From positions 1 through 41,991 of the IMG/VR virus record IMGVR_UViG_3300032284_002059: 41,991 nt of DNA. One strand, 5' to 3'. Both the position numbers and the translations under genes were made by a program. Shown in pieces: positions 15,710 to 22,944 of the stretch (the stretch's first letter is position 1; each line of letters opens with the position of its first letter). The notes beneath the pieces are model-generated. The model was not told where the DNA came from and made no database searches. It saw only the letters and a list, made by a program, of their open reading frames with translations. Source of the stretch: a virus.

Positions 15710-16269
15710 AAAGTCTGTCCTGTTGGGCTAATTATTCTATAGTAAGTATATTTGAATGTAACTTCTGCTGTAAAGTATCTAATATCTTCTACTGTGGCAT
15801 CAAAATCTAAGGCAGAAAGATAAACAGGATATAATCCAGTGAATATTACTTGTGCTTGTGTATTTAAGTTGCTATTTAAAACCTGAAGAGTTCCATCAGA
15901 CCTTTCATAAAAATCACCCTTCAATGATGGTGAATTATAAGTTTGTGAATTATCTTTAAGTTCTTTGTATTGTTCTAAACTATATGGAAATCCTAAACCA
16001 GTCATCCAATTATGAACTTCCATATAGTTTTCCATATTCTCATCAACCAGGAATCTTAATTTAAAATCCTCAAATGACATCTTATCGCCAGGAATATCAA
16101 TATTTTTTCCATAGCGAGTTTGAAGTGCAGACCCTAAAGTAATTCCTGGAATTCCTGCAAAATTAGAAAAGAAATCTACTTTGGGAGCTTTATTTAAATT
16201 AAATTTAAATCCAGCAGGAGATAAAAAATTTCTATTTGTTGGTTGATTATTCCAAGTATTTGTTGCCAT
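15706..16269 (-). CDS. Tail-tube-fold structural protein (gp3/gp19-like)
   Basis: A protein of 187 residues. NFLSPAGFKFNLNKAPKVDF, then a stretch of IPGI and LGSAL, then DIPGDKMSFEDFKLRFLVDE and a helix with NWMTGLGFP follow the same order as T4 gp19, where the matching region is the PGD-x-x-F-x-x-W strand pair before a helix. The tube-like fold is therefore likely. In T4-like cyanophages the gene between 23 and uvsY is commonly labelled gp3 (tail completion), so a tail-terminator or tube-cap role is plausible. It lies just downstream of the gene 23 terminator. Confidence 0.8.
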   Translation of the reverse strand: MATNTWNNQPTNRNFLSPAGFKFNLNKAPKVDFFSNFAGIPGITLGSALQTRYGKNIDIPGDKMSFEDFKLRFLVDENMENYMEVHNWMTGLGFPYSLEQYKELKDNSQTYNSPSLKGDFYERSDGTLQVLNSNLNTQAQVIFTGLYPVYLSALDFDATVEDIRYFTAEVTFKYTYYRIISPTGQTL

Positions 16270-16291
16270 TTTTTGAACTATTTATTGCCAT

Positions 16292-16316
16292 AAAAAAAGA
16301 CCCCTTGTGGGGGGTC
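16292..16316 (-). terminator. Rho-independent terminator after gene 23
   Basis: Minus-strand GACCCC, six-base loop, GGGGTC, then seven T residues, about 22 bases past the gene 23 stop. It should end the highly expressed capsid message. Confidence 0.9.
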
Positions 16317-16338
16317 TTGATAAGATATGAAACAGAAC

Positions 16339-17769
16339 TCACATGAGGTTCTTGATAGCCACTCTTCTGTAGTATCTGTTTGCATTTTGCTTGATAGCAC
16401 CCAAGTCTTGGGTAGTACCATTTGCAAATGGGTTGGAAACCATACCATATCTGGTCTTGAAGCCAATTTTAGGCTGGAAGGTGTCCTGACCAACTGCACG
16501 AACCATCTGGAGAGGAACGTAAGGGCAGTAGAACAGACCTGCATCATAAGGGTTAGTTCCCTTATAACCTACAACATAATACTGGTTTGCAGACAGGTTG
16601 GCAGAATATGGGTCAATATAGACCTTGAACTTGCCATTGAGGATACCAGCAAAAGTATTGCCAGTGTCATCAACATTCAGGTTAGCATTCAGGGCTGGGG
16701 TATAATCAAGGATTCCTGCCATGGTCAGTGCTGAAGCAACATCAGAAGAGCACAGGATGGTGTTACCCTTTCCTCTACGAGTTCTGAATGCAATAGCATT
16801 AGCATCTCTTTCGATCTGGAACAGAAGTCCTTTGAACTTCTCAACAGACCATCTACCATTTGAGTCAACATCAAGGTCAAAAGTACCAGCAGTTGCAGTA
16901 TTGACTTGAGCACCAGGCTCAGCAATCTTGTAGATGGTTCTAATAACTTCTCTGTTGATTTCAGCAAGAATTTCTGAAGACAGAATGTTTGCTAACTCAG
17001 CTTCAGCATCAAGACCATGAATAGCCTTGAGGTCTTGTGCCAGTTCCAGGGTGTACTCAGCTTTGAGTGCTCTTGTCTTTGCAGTAACTGAGAGCTTCTC
17101 AATGCTGAATGCCATCTGGTTGAACTGATGATTATCATCAGCACCAAGATTTTCAGCATCAGAGGTTCCCATTGCCTGGCCAACTCTGTACTCTCTGCCA
17201 GTTGCACCAGCAGCATTCAGGTCAGCAGGATTGTTACCAGCAGCAAGTCCACCACCAGCAAAGCCAGTAGTACCAAAACCTACAGAAGCACCATCATCAG
17301 AACCACCGGTGTAATCACCAGTAGTAGTGTTGTAACCTGAATCTTGACCGGAATATGCAGTATCAACTTCATTGAAGAAGGTCTCTTGACCAAGTTGATT
17401 TACATAACGGCTTCTCATTGCAAAGATCAGTCCAGTAGGACCATTCATTGGCTGAACACCAGCCAGATCATATGCAACCAGATTAGGCATTGAACGTCTG
17501 ATCAGTGAGATCAGAACTGGGTCGAAACCTGCTACTGGACCAGATGCACCAGCACCACCAGAGAATCCAGCACCACCACCATTATAGCCAGAGTAGGTGT
17601 TGACATTGGGGGTCTCTGTGAGGAATCCTCTTTCCTCACTTAAAAATCTTTCTTGGTTTTCTAACAGAACAGCGGTAACAGCCTTCTTGTAGGGATCTTT
17701 GATCTCATCAAGTCCTGTTGCCTCTAGGAGAGGCTTCCACTTGTTCTGCAATTGTTCTGAAAGGAACAT
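16339..17769 (-). CDS. 23: Major capsid protein gp23
   Basis: Forms the hexamers of the head. The 476 residues (T4 521) start with LQNKWKPLLEATGLDEIKDP, matching the gp23 pro-region, and then SLIRRSMPNLVAYDLAGVQP followed by MNGPTGLIFAMRSRY, a signature of the family. FLTE at 49-52 matches the T4 FLTE maturation site, so gp21 probably cuts after E52. The C-terminus has GFKTRYGMVSNPF. A late promoter element lies 48 bases upstream, GGAG precedes the ATG, and a strong terminator follows. Confidence 0.98.
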   Translation of the reverse strand: MFLSEQLQNKWKPLLEATGLDEIKDPYKKAVTAVLLENQERFLSEERGFLTETPNVNTYSGYNGGGAGFSGGAGASGPVAGFDPVLISLIRRSMPNLVAYDLAGVQPMNGPTGLIFAMRSRYVNQLGQETFFNEVDTAYSGQDSGYNTTTGDYTGGSDDGASVGFGTTGFAGGGLAAGNNPADLNAAGATGREYRVGQAMGTSDAENLGADDNHQFNQMAFSIEKLSVTAKTRALKAEYTLELAQDLKAIHGLDAEAELANILSSEILAEINREVIRTIYKIAEPGAQVNTATAGTFDLDVDSNGRWSVEKFKGLLFQIERDANAIAFRTRRGKGNTILCSSDVASALTMAGILDYTPALNANLNVDDTGNTFAGILNGKFKVYIDPYSANLSANQYYVVGYKGTNPYDAGLFYCPYVPLQMVRAVGQDTFQPKIGFKTRYGMVSNPFANGTTQDLGAIKQNANRYYRRVAIKNLM

Positions 17770-17816
17770 TGCTTTTTCTCCGTGTTTTGTCTTGTTTAAG
17801 TGTTTTTAGCTACAAA

Positions 17817-17824
17817 TATTTATT
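17817..17824 (-). promoter_or_regulatory. Late promoter element before gene 23
   Basis: Minus-strand AATAAATA, one mismatch from the T4 late consensus TATAAATA, about 48 bases before the gene 23 ATG in the gap after gene 22. Confidence 0.6.
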
Positions 17825-17836
17825 ATATAATAGATT

Positions 17837-19081
17837 TCACTTTGAGAATTTTGAAGCTGCTCTGAGATAAGAATTCATGGCATTGCCATAATCTTCTTCT
17901 GTCTGCTCAGTTAAAATTTCTCCTCTAGAAAATCCTGAATTTCTTGGGAAATATGATTCCTTCAGTGTATTCAGTTTTTCACGATAGTCTGCTTCACTTT
18001 CAAACTCAACACTTTCAGCAAGACTTGCAAGCTTTTCCTTCTGAGTTAAAGCTAACCCTTCAGTTACATCATTTAAGATGGTATCACTTACAGCTTCACT
18101 AAGTCTTTGATTTAACTGAACATTTCTTTCGATTTGTTCATTGAGTTTGTACTCCATTTCATCTAGTCTTTCGACCATGCTCTCTAGCACATTATATTTA
18201 TCTTCAGGGATTTCTACATAATGATCTTCAAAAAGTGACTTAAGTCCAGTCATAAATGACTCAGAGAGTTCTGACTTAAGGCCAGTTTCAATCTGAAGAG
18301 CGTTTTCTTCAACCCACTCTTCAGAAACATACTCAAGGTAAGCATCAACTCTTGAGGTTAATTCTTCCTTGATAGCATCTACTTCTCTAACAAGTTTAGT
18401 ATTAAACTTGTTTTCCATAGATTCTTTGATATCTGCAATCTTAGATCTTACTGCAGATTCAAAAATAAGAGTTGCTTTATTTCTAAAATCTTCAGAAAGA
18501 TTTTGGTCTCCAACTAATGCAGTAACATCTTCTGAGAAGTTAAATTCAAACTCCTCATCCATTTCATCATCTTCCTCATCATCTTCTTCATCATCTTCTT
18601 CTTTCTTTTTCTTCTTCTTACCAGACTCTTCTTCCTCCTCATCATCTTCTTCTTTCATCTTACGGGCTTCTTCCATTTTCTTTTTGCCCATTTTCTTCTT
18701 ACCAGACTCTTCTTCCTCCTCATCATCTTCTTCATCTGCTTCTTCTAGCAGATCTTCATTGTACTCATAATCTTCACCATAGCTTGCTTGCTTGCCTACA
18801 ATCTTTGCAGGCATGGCATCAGCAGCTTTGGCTCCCCTATTGACTACATTTCTTACTGCCTTAAGGGTTGCACCAGGAGTCTTAAGTTTGTTGGAATCTC
18901 CAAGTGGGGAATTTTCTCCTGTTGGAGTAGGTCCACCAAGATCTTCCCAAGAACCAGATTGTCCTTCTACCTTAGCATCAAGCTTAGGCATTGACTCTGC
19001 AGGTCTTGCACCTTTGTTAACAGCGGTGACTGATTTTTTAGTAGATACTTCCATTTCTTGTAAATTGCTACCAGCGCTCAT
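17837..19081 (-). CDS. 22: Prohead core scaffold protein gp22
   Basis: Major internal scaffold of the prohead, removed by gp21 protease. The 414 residues are longer than T4 gp22 (269) because of a highly acidic stretch (about 100-180) of Asp/Glu runs broken by lysine clusters, encoded by a 41-base direct repeat. The N-terminal part holds two similar segments, AVNKGARPAESMP and VVNRGAKAADAMP. The C-terminal 230 residues are helical and coiled-coil rich, as in gp22. It lies between gp21 and gp23 as expected, with a perfect late promoter 48 bases before the ATG. Confidence 0.94.
   Translation of the reverse strand: MSAGSNLQEMEVSTKKSVTAVNKGARPAESMPKLDAKVEGQSGSWEDLGGPTPTGENSPLGDSNKLKTPGATLKAVRNVVNRGAKAADAMPAKIVGKQASYGEDYEYNEDLLEEADEEDDEEEEESGKKKMGKKKMEEARKMKEEDDEEEEESGKKKKKKEEDDEEDDEEDDEMDEEFEFNFSEDVTALVGDQNLSEDFRNKATLIFESAVRSKIADIKESMENKFNTKLVREVDAIKEELTSRVDAYLEYVSEEWVEENALQIETGLKSELSESFMTGLKSLFEDHYVEIPEDKYNVLESMVERLDEMEYKLNEQIERNVQLNQRLSEAVSDTILNDVTEGLALTQKEKLASLAESVEFESEADYREKLNTLKESYFPRNSGFSRGEILTEQTEEDYGNAMNSYLRAASKFSK
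18612..18652. repeat. 41-base direct repeat in gene 22, copy 1
   Basis: Identical to 18693-18733, offset by 81 bases (27 codons, in frame). It encodes part of the acidic run followed by a lysine cluster. Confidence 0.85.
18693..18733. repeat. 41-base direct repeat in gene 22, copy 2
   Basis: Second copy of the in-frame repeat in the acidic region of the scaffold gene. The spacing of 81 bases keeps the reading frame, so unequal exchange would only change protein length. Confidence 0.85.
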
Positions 19082-19129
19082 TTGTATTCTCCGAATAAAA
19101 TCTTTTGTTTTTTAATTTATTCCTATATT

Positions 19130-19137
19130 TATTTATA
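19130..19137 (-). promoter_or_regulatory. Late promoter element before gene 22
   Basis: Minus-strand TATAAATA, a perfect match to the T4 late consensus, just after the gene 21 stop and 48 bases before the gene 22 ATG. Confidence 0.75.
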
Positions 19138-19139
19138 AT

Positions 19140-19790
19140 TTAAAGATTTAAAAGATAATCATTCAAAAGTTTGAGTTTTCTTTGTTCAGTTAATTTTTTT
19201 TGTTTTGCATAAGACTCAACTTTTACTTTGGCAACTTCTGCTGCTTTTTCCTTAAGAATGCCACCTTCCCACACCCATTCCTTACCTTCCATAATCCCTT
19301 GAACAAAGGCATCGGGGGCAGAAGGGTCTGCTACAATATCTGCAGCAGTTGCTAACATAAAGTCATCTGAAACATATTTGACTCCATTTCTTTCAATGAG
19401 GGAACCAATTCCCCTAGATGAAACTCCCAACTTTACGCCTTCTCCAAGAAGAGACTTTGCAATATTACCCATTGGGGTATCAAGAATTTTTGCTTTACCT
19501 ACAAAGTTATGTCCCTCAGAACGAAGATCAGTAATCATATGAGAAACTCTATCCAGATTTACAGTGGGACCATCTGGGTGTCCAAGCTCGCCAAGAGCAC
19601 GACCATTCATAATGAATGTATCATTATATCTCTTAACTTCTCTTTCTAGGATTTGGAATGGATAGCATCTACCATTTCTGTTAGTTACTTCAGCTTGAAG
19701 AAATGGTCCTGTAATATACAGGGTTTGTTTACCATTTTTTTCTTCTGTAATAATTTCTACTGATTCTATTTCTTCTGTGATGAGTTTCAT
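19140..19790 (-). CDS. 21: Prohead maturation protease gp21
   Basis: Serine protease that digests the scaffold and trims gp23 before DNA packaging. The 216 residues (T4 212) show LGELGHPDGPTVNLDRVSH with the likely catalytic His71, and GEGVKLGVSSRGIGSL with the likely catalytic Ser124 or Ser125, followed by an acidic pair at about 142-143. This order fits the T4 prohead protease family. The long C-terminal helix, rich in lysine, may anchor the protease in the core before self-cleavage. Confidence 0.96.
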   Translation of the reverse strand: MKLITEEIESVEIITEEKNGKQTLYITGPFLQAEVTNRNGRCYPFQILEREVKRYNDTFIMNGRALGELGHPDGPTVNLDRVSHMITDLRSEGHNFVGKAKILDTPMGNIAKSLLGEGVKLGVSSRGIGSLIERNGVKYVSDDFMLATAADIVADPSAPDAFVQGIMEGKEWVWEGGILKEKAAEVAKVKVESYAKQKKLTEQRKLKLLNDYLLNL

Positions 19791-19794
19791 TTGT

Positions 19795-20352
19795 TTATGC
19801 CTGTGATGCTATTTGGACTTCTGAAATGTGTAATGCTCCAGTTCCACCAGATGCTCCTGGAGAGGTATCAGTATATCCAGATATTTTAATACTTCTTGCA
19901 GCAGTTGCATTAGTAACTGCAACACCAATAATTGAAGTACTGTTAAATGCAATTGTAAGAGTACTTGTTCCAGTAAGAGGATTTTCTGAAATTGCTGTTA
20001 TTACCTTATGTGTAGTATTAATACCTGAAGGATATGCATTTTCAATTGTTAAACAATCTCCAACCACAAAAGGATTTCCATAATTTTGCCCAAAAGAAAT
20101 TATGGTTGAAGTTCCTGTTGTAATACCAGAAATTTTTTGTCTTGCAACCCTTTCTTTTATAATTTCAGATTTATTTGCAGGAATATATAATGAATTTAAT
20201 GTTGCTGCTGGATTTGTTCCTATAGCAACATTGCAATCTTTATTTGGTGTTAATCTAAGATAACCACTTTGGAGGGCAATAGCAACACTAGTTGTAATAC
20301 CTGTGGTATTAATACCAAGAGTTGCTACTTCTTGTACAATTTTTAATGCCAT
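19795..20352 (-). CDS. Unknown virion-type protein between gp67 and gp21
   Basis: A protein of 185 residues. The frame can be extended one codon to a TTG, but the ATG at 20352 overlaps the upstream stop and was chosen. The sequence is rich in Thr, Ser, Ile and Gly, with alternating short strands such as GYLRLTPNKDCNVAIGTNPA and TLNSLYIPANKSEIIKERVA, giving an all-beta look like a decoration or jelly-roll protein. Its site among the head genes and downstream of a late promoter supports a structural role. No family is recognised. Confidence 0.82.
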   Translation of the reverse strand: MALKIVQEVATLGINTTGITTSVAIALQSGYLRLTPNKDCNVAIGTNPAATLNSLYIPANKSEIIKERVARQKISGITTGTSTIISFGQNYGNPFVVGDCLTIENAYPSGINTTHKVITAISENPLTGTSTLTIAFNSTSIIGVAVTNATAARSIKISGYTDTSPGASGGTGALHISEVQIASQA

Positions 20353-20531
20353 CAATCTTCCTCTGATTCTTGATATTCTTGATCACCAAACACCACTTGT
20401 GCCACTGCAGGTCTCAGGTCATTAATTTTTTCTGCTGATTTGGTATAAAGAATTTCTTTAATTTTATCAGATACCTGTTCTGCAGAATTGCCAACCATTA
20501 AAATATCCAACAAATCATTACTAGGATCCAT
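20352..20531 (-). CDS. 67: Prohead core protein gp67-like
   Basis: A 59-residue acidic peptide starting MDPSNDLLDILMVGNSAEQV. It is followed by a helix with IKEILYTKSAEKIN, and ends in QESEED. The N-terminal MD-x-SN-x-x-LDIL and the helix before an acidic tail match the gp67 of T4-like cyanophages, a minor core protein that helps set head shape. The stop and the next ATG share one base. A perfect late promoter lies 26 bases before the start. Confidence 0.8.
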   Translation of the reverse strand: MDPSNDLLDILMVGNSAEQVSDKIKEILYTKSAEKINDLRPAVAQVVFGDQEYQESEED

Positions 20532-20556
20532 AAAAATTCCTCAAAGTTTATAAAAG

Positions 20557-20564
20557 TATTTATA
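20557..20564 (-). promoter_or_regulatory. Late promoter element before gene 67
   Basis: Minus-strand TATAAATA, perfect T4 late consensus, overlapping the gene 20 stop codon and 26 bases before the gene 67 ATG. It would drive 67, the unknown gene and 21. Confidence 0.75.
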
Positions 20565-22248
20565 TCTCTGCTGCTTTAGTGTTTATCTTGGTTGCGGACT
20601 GTGCTTGGGCATCAGTTGCTGCTCCTTGTGCCTCCAATCCAGGTTCCATAGGAATTTGTCCAAGCATAGTAGCCATAGTGGCTGGATCTGTAGGTAGAAT
20701 TGGTGATCCATCTGGTCCCATTGGAGGATATTTTTTGGGGTCAACATAGTCGCCTCTTTTAATTTCTTCCTTAATGAGTTTATCTTGATCTACAATCTCC
20801 TGATCAGTTTGTCTTAAGATTTTCCTTCTTACATAATCTTTGGAATAATATGTACCAATATATGGTTGAACTGCTGCTATGAGATTGAGTCTTTCACTCA
20901 TTAACTCACTTTCTTTAAGTTCTGCAAAATGTCCATCATAGAGATAATCATATTGAATATGCTCACTCATTTTATCCCAGTCTTCTGGGGTAACAATATT
21001 TTTAAGAATCAATTGTGTTCTAAGCATATCGTGGAAGAGTTGGCTAAATCTCTTTCTCAATCTTCCTACAAACTTACCAAACATCAACTCATCTCTTAAA
21101 ATTTCAGATGAACGTCCTAAATTAAATCCACCATCAGATGCTGTTCTAGATTCTGGAACATTTAATGCCCTGAAAAGTTTCTTTTGGAAATACTGAACAT
21201 CTGCCAGTTCTCCTAGATTTTGTCCACCAGGAAGAGTAGTAATTTCTGTACCACGACCACCTTCTCTACGAGGAAGCCAGAAATCTTCCATCATACTCAT
21301 AAACTTACGATCATCACGCATTTCACCTGTAGATGCATCATAAACAAGTTTATTTCTATACCTATTCATAACATCACGCAGGTATTGTTCTGCCTTGACT
21401 TTAGGAAGATTGCCTACATCAATATAAAAAATTCTTCTTTCTGGAGCACGAGAAATTCTATAGATAACCAAAGCATCCTCAATCATTCTTAATTGATTAA
21501 GTGCTTTAATTGCCTTATGTAAATATGATAATGTAAGTTGTCTATTTCTATCTACAAGACCTGATGTACAAAAAGTAATTGCATCTTTTGCAATTTGGAT
21601 TCCTTTATTACTGCCTGCAGATTTTTGAATTACTGTTGATGGGTAATAAACAAAATACTCATCAATTTCAGGTTCTACAAAAGCTCCTGCATTATTTACA
21701 TCTGCTGTATATGACCTGTTTAATTCATTCCCTTTATTTTTTTCAACCCTCATAAACCTAACTTTGAGGGGGTCCACATATCTAATATCTTGAATACCAG
21801 CATCAGGCTTCTTAATATCAATCACTTTGTGGTACATTAATCTACCATCAACATACCAATTCTTAAAGATTTCATGGGCTTTTTTATCAAAGTCCATCAA
21901 ATCTTTAATGTATTTAAATTCTTCTCTAATGATTTTCTTTAGTCCATCACTTGCATTAAGATTACTTAATTCAATTTCAACAGGAGAATCATTAAGATCA
22001 CTAACAATAGCTTCATTGACAACATTTTCAATGGCACTATCACATTCTGGGTGAAGTGCCATTTCACGATATCTTTTGATCAGATCATACTCATTTCTAA
22101 ATACACCTTCAATATCAACATATTGTCCATAAAAACCACTAGTTATATAATAATCAACCCCGTCCTCATTATTTTGAGCGACGGGGGATATTGCACTTTT
22201 AGGTAAAGACTCACCATCTTCAATAGAAAATCCAAAAAGTTTTGGCAT
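20560..22248 (-). CDS. 20: Portal protein gp20
   Basis: Dodecameric portal that nucleates head assembly and forms the DNA channel. The 562 residues (T4 524) carry the usual gp20 landmarks: LIKRYREMALHPECDSAIEN near 60, YVDGRLMYHKVID near 132, IRYVDPLKVRF near 155, APERRIFYIDVGNLPK near 268 (the region used for cyanophage gp20 surveys) and EGGRGTEITTLPGGQNLGEL near 334. The C-terminus is rich in Pro, Ala and Gln, and probably flexible. No clear late promoter lies directly upstream, so it may be read through from gene 18 and 19. Confidence 0.97.
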   Translation of the reverse strand: MPKLFGFSIEDGESLPKSAISPVAQNNEDGVDYYITSGFYGQYVDIEGVFRNEYDLIKRYREMALHPECDSAIENVVNEAIVSDLNDSPVEIELSNLNASDGLKKIIREEFKYIKDLMDFDKKAHEIFKNWYVDGRLMYHKVIDIKKPDAGIQDIRYVDPLKVRFMRVEKNKGNELNRSYTADVNNAGAFVEPEIDEYFVYYPSTVIQKSAGSNKGIQIAKDAITFCTSGLVDRNRQLTLSYLHKAIKALNQLRMIEDALVIYRISRAPERRIFYIDVGNLPKVKAEQYLRDVMNRYRNKLVYDASTGEMRDDRKFMSMMEDFWLPRREGGRGTEITTLPGGQNLGELADVQYFQKKLFRALNVPESRTASDGGFNLGRSSEILRDELMFGKFVGRLRKRFSQLFHDMLRTQLILKNIVTPEDWDKMSEHIQYDYLYDGHFAELKESELMSERLNLIAAVQPYIGTYYSKDYVRRKILRQTDQEIVDQDKLIKEEIKRGDYVDPKKYPPMGPDGSPILPTDPATMATMLGQIPMEPGLEAQGAATDAQAQSATKINTKAAEI

Positions 22249-22273
22249 AGTATAATATTAAACTGTAAACTAT

Positions 22274-22924
22274 TTAGATGATATCTGAAGTGTTATTTCC
22301 AGTAAATGCTTCCCAGTATTGAATCTGGAGATCTACTGTAAATTCTTCAATTTCATTTTCATTATTATAAGAAAGATCAATAGCAGACACACTAGTTGGG
22401 AATGCTCCCTTAACAACGTACTTTCTTAAAGTATCAATACTATTAGTATTTGTTACATTAGGAGCAACACCAGGACCTCTTGAGAGTTGAACTACATTCA
22501 TATCTGCCATATATTCTGATGGGTTTATAGTACCAGATCCATCAGAAGTCTTGACAATATAATTGATCCATTTTTCAAAGAAACTTCTCCATTTGAAGTC
22601 TGTATCATTAAGAATTGTGATTGTCCAAGTATCAAAGGTTCTATCTCCAGCAATCTTAAGAGTTCTACCTCTAAAAGGTACTGGAATTTCTGTAAGAGTT
22701 GATGCTGGCATACCTGCTGCCTTAATAAGCATCAGATCACCTTCATCAAAGGTAACTCCCAATTGAGAAAATACTGAATTTGTTGCTCCAGTACTTGTTG
22801 CTGTTGTTCCTGGAAGACCTCCTTGTTCTGCTCCAAAACTTACTTCAAATAAGTTACTGCGAGCACCACCACCTTTAAGCTTAGTCTTAAAGGCATCAAT
22901 AGTTCTTTGTTGAAAAGTAGACAT
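22274..22924 (-). CDS. 19: Tail tube protein gp19
   Basis: Forms the inner tube of the contractile tail. The 216 residues (T4 163) show the family pattern: RSNLFEVSFG near 22, IKAAGMPASTLTEIPVPFRG followed by RTLKIAGDRTFDTWTITILN, then a helix FKWRSFFEKWINYI. The extra length lies mostly in the C-terminal half and in a loop near 35-50. AGGAGAAA precedes the ATG. The gene follows the sheath gene closely, as in T4. Confidence 0.96.
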   Translation of the reverse strand: MSTFQQRTIDAFKTKLKGGGARSNLFEVSFGAEQGGLPGTTATSTGATNSVFSQLGVTFDEGDLMLIKAAGMPASTLTEIPVPFRGRTLKIAGDRTFDTWTITILNDTDFKWRSFFEKWINYIVKTSDGSGTINPSEYMADMNVVQLSRGPGVAPNVTNTNSIDTLRKYVVKGAFPTSVSAIDLSYNNENEIEEFTVDLQIQYWEAFTGNNTSDII

Positions 22925-22944
22925 TTCTGTTTCTCCTAATTAAT

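Noticed and set aside
16279-16286. Minus-strand AATAAATA just before the tube-like gene at 16269
   Set aside because: Only nine bases separate it from the ATG, which would leave almost no leader; more likely chance in AT-rich DNA, with expression by read-through past the gene 23 terminator.
18369-18770. Plus-strand open frame of 133 codons with serine runs
   Set aside because: It is the antisense of the acidic repeat region of gene 22; GAA/GAT-type codons read backwards as serine, so the long frame is a composition artefact.
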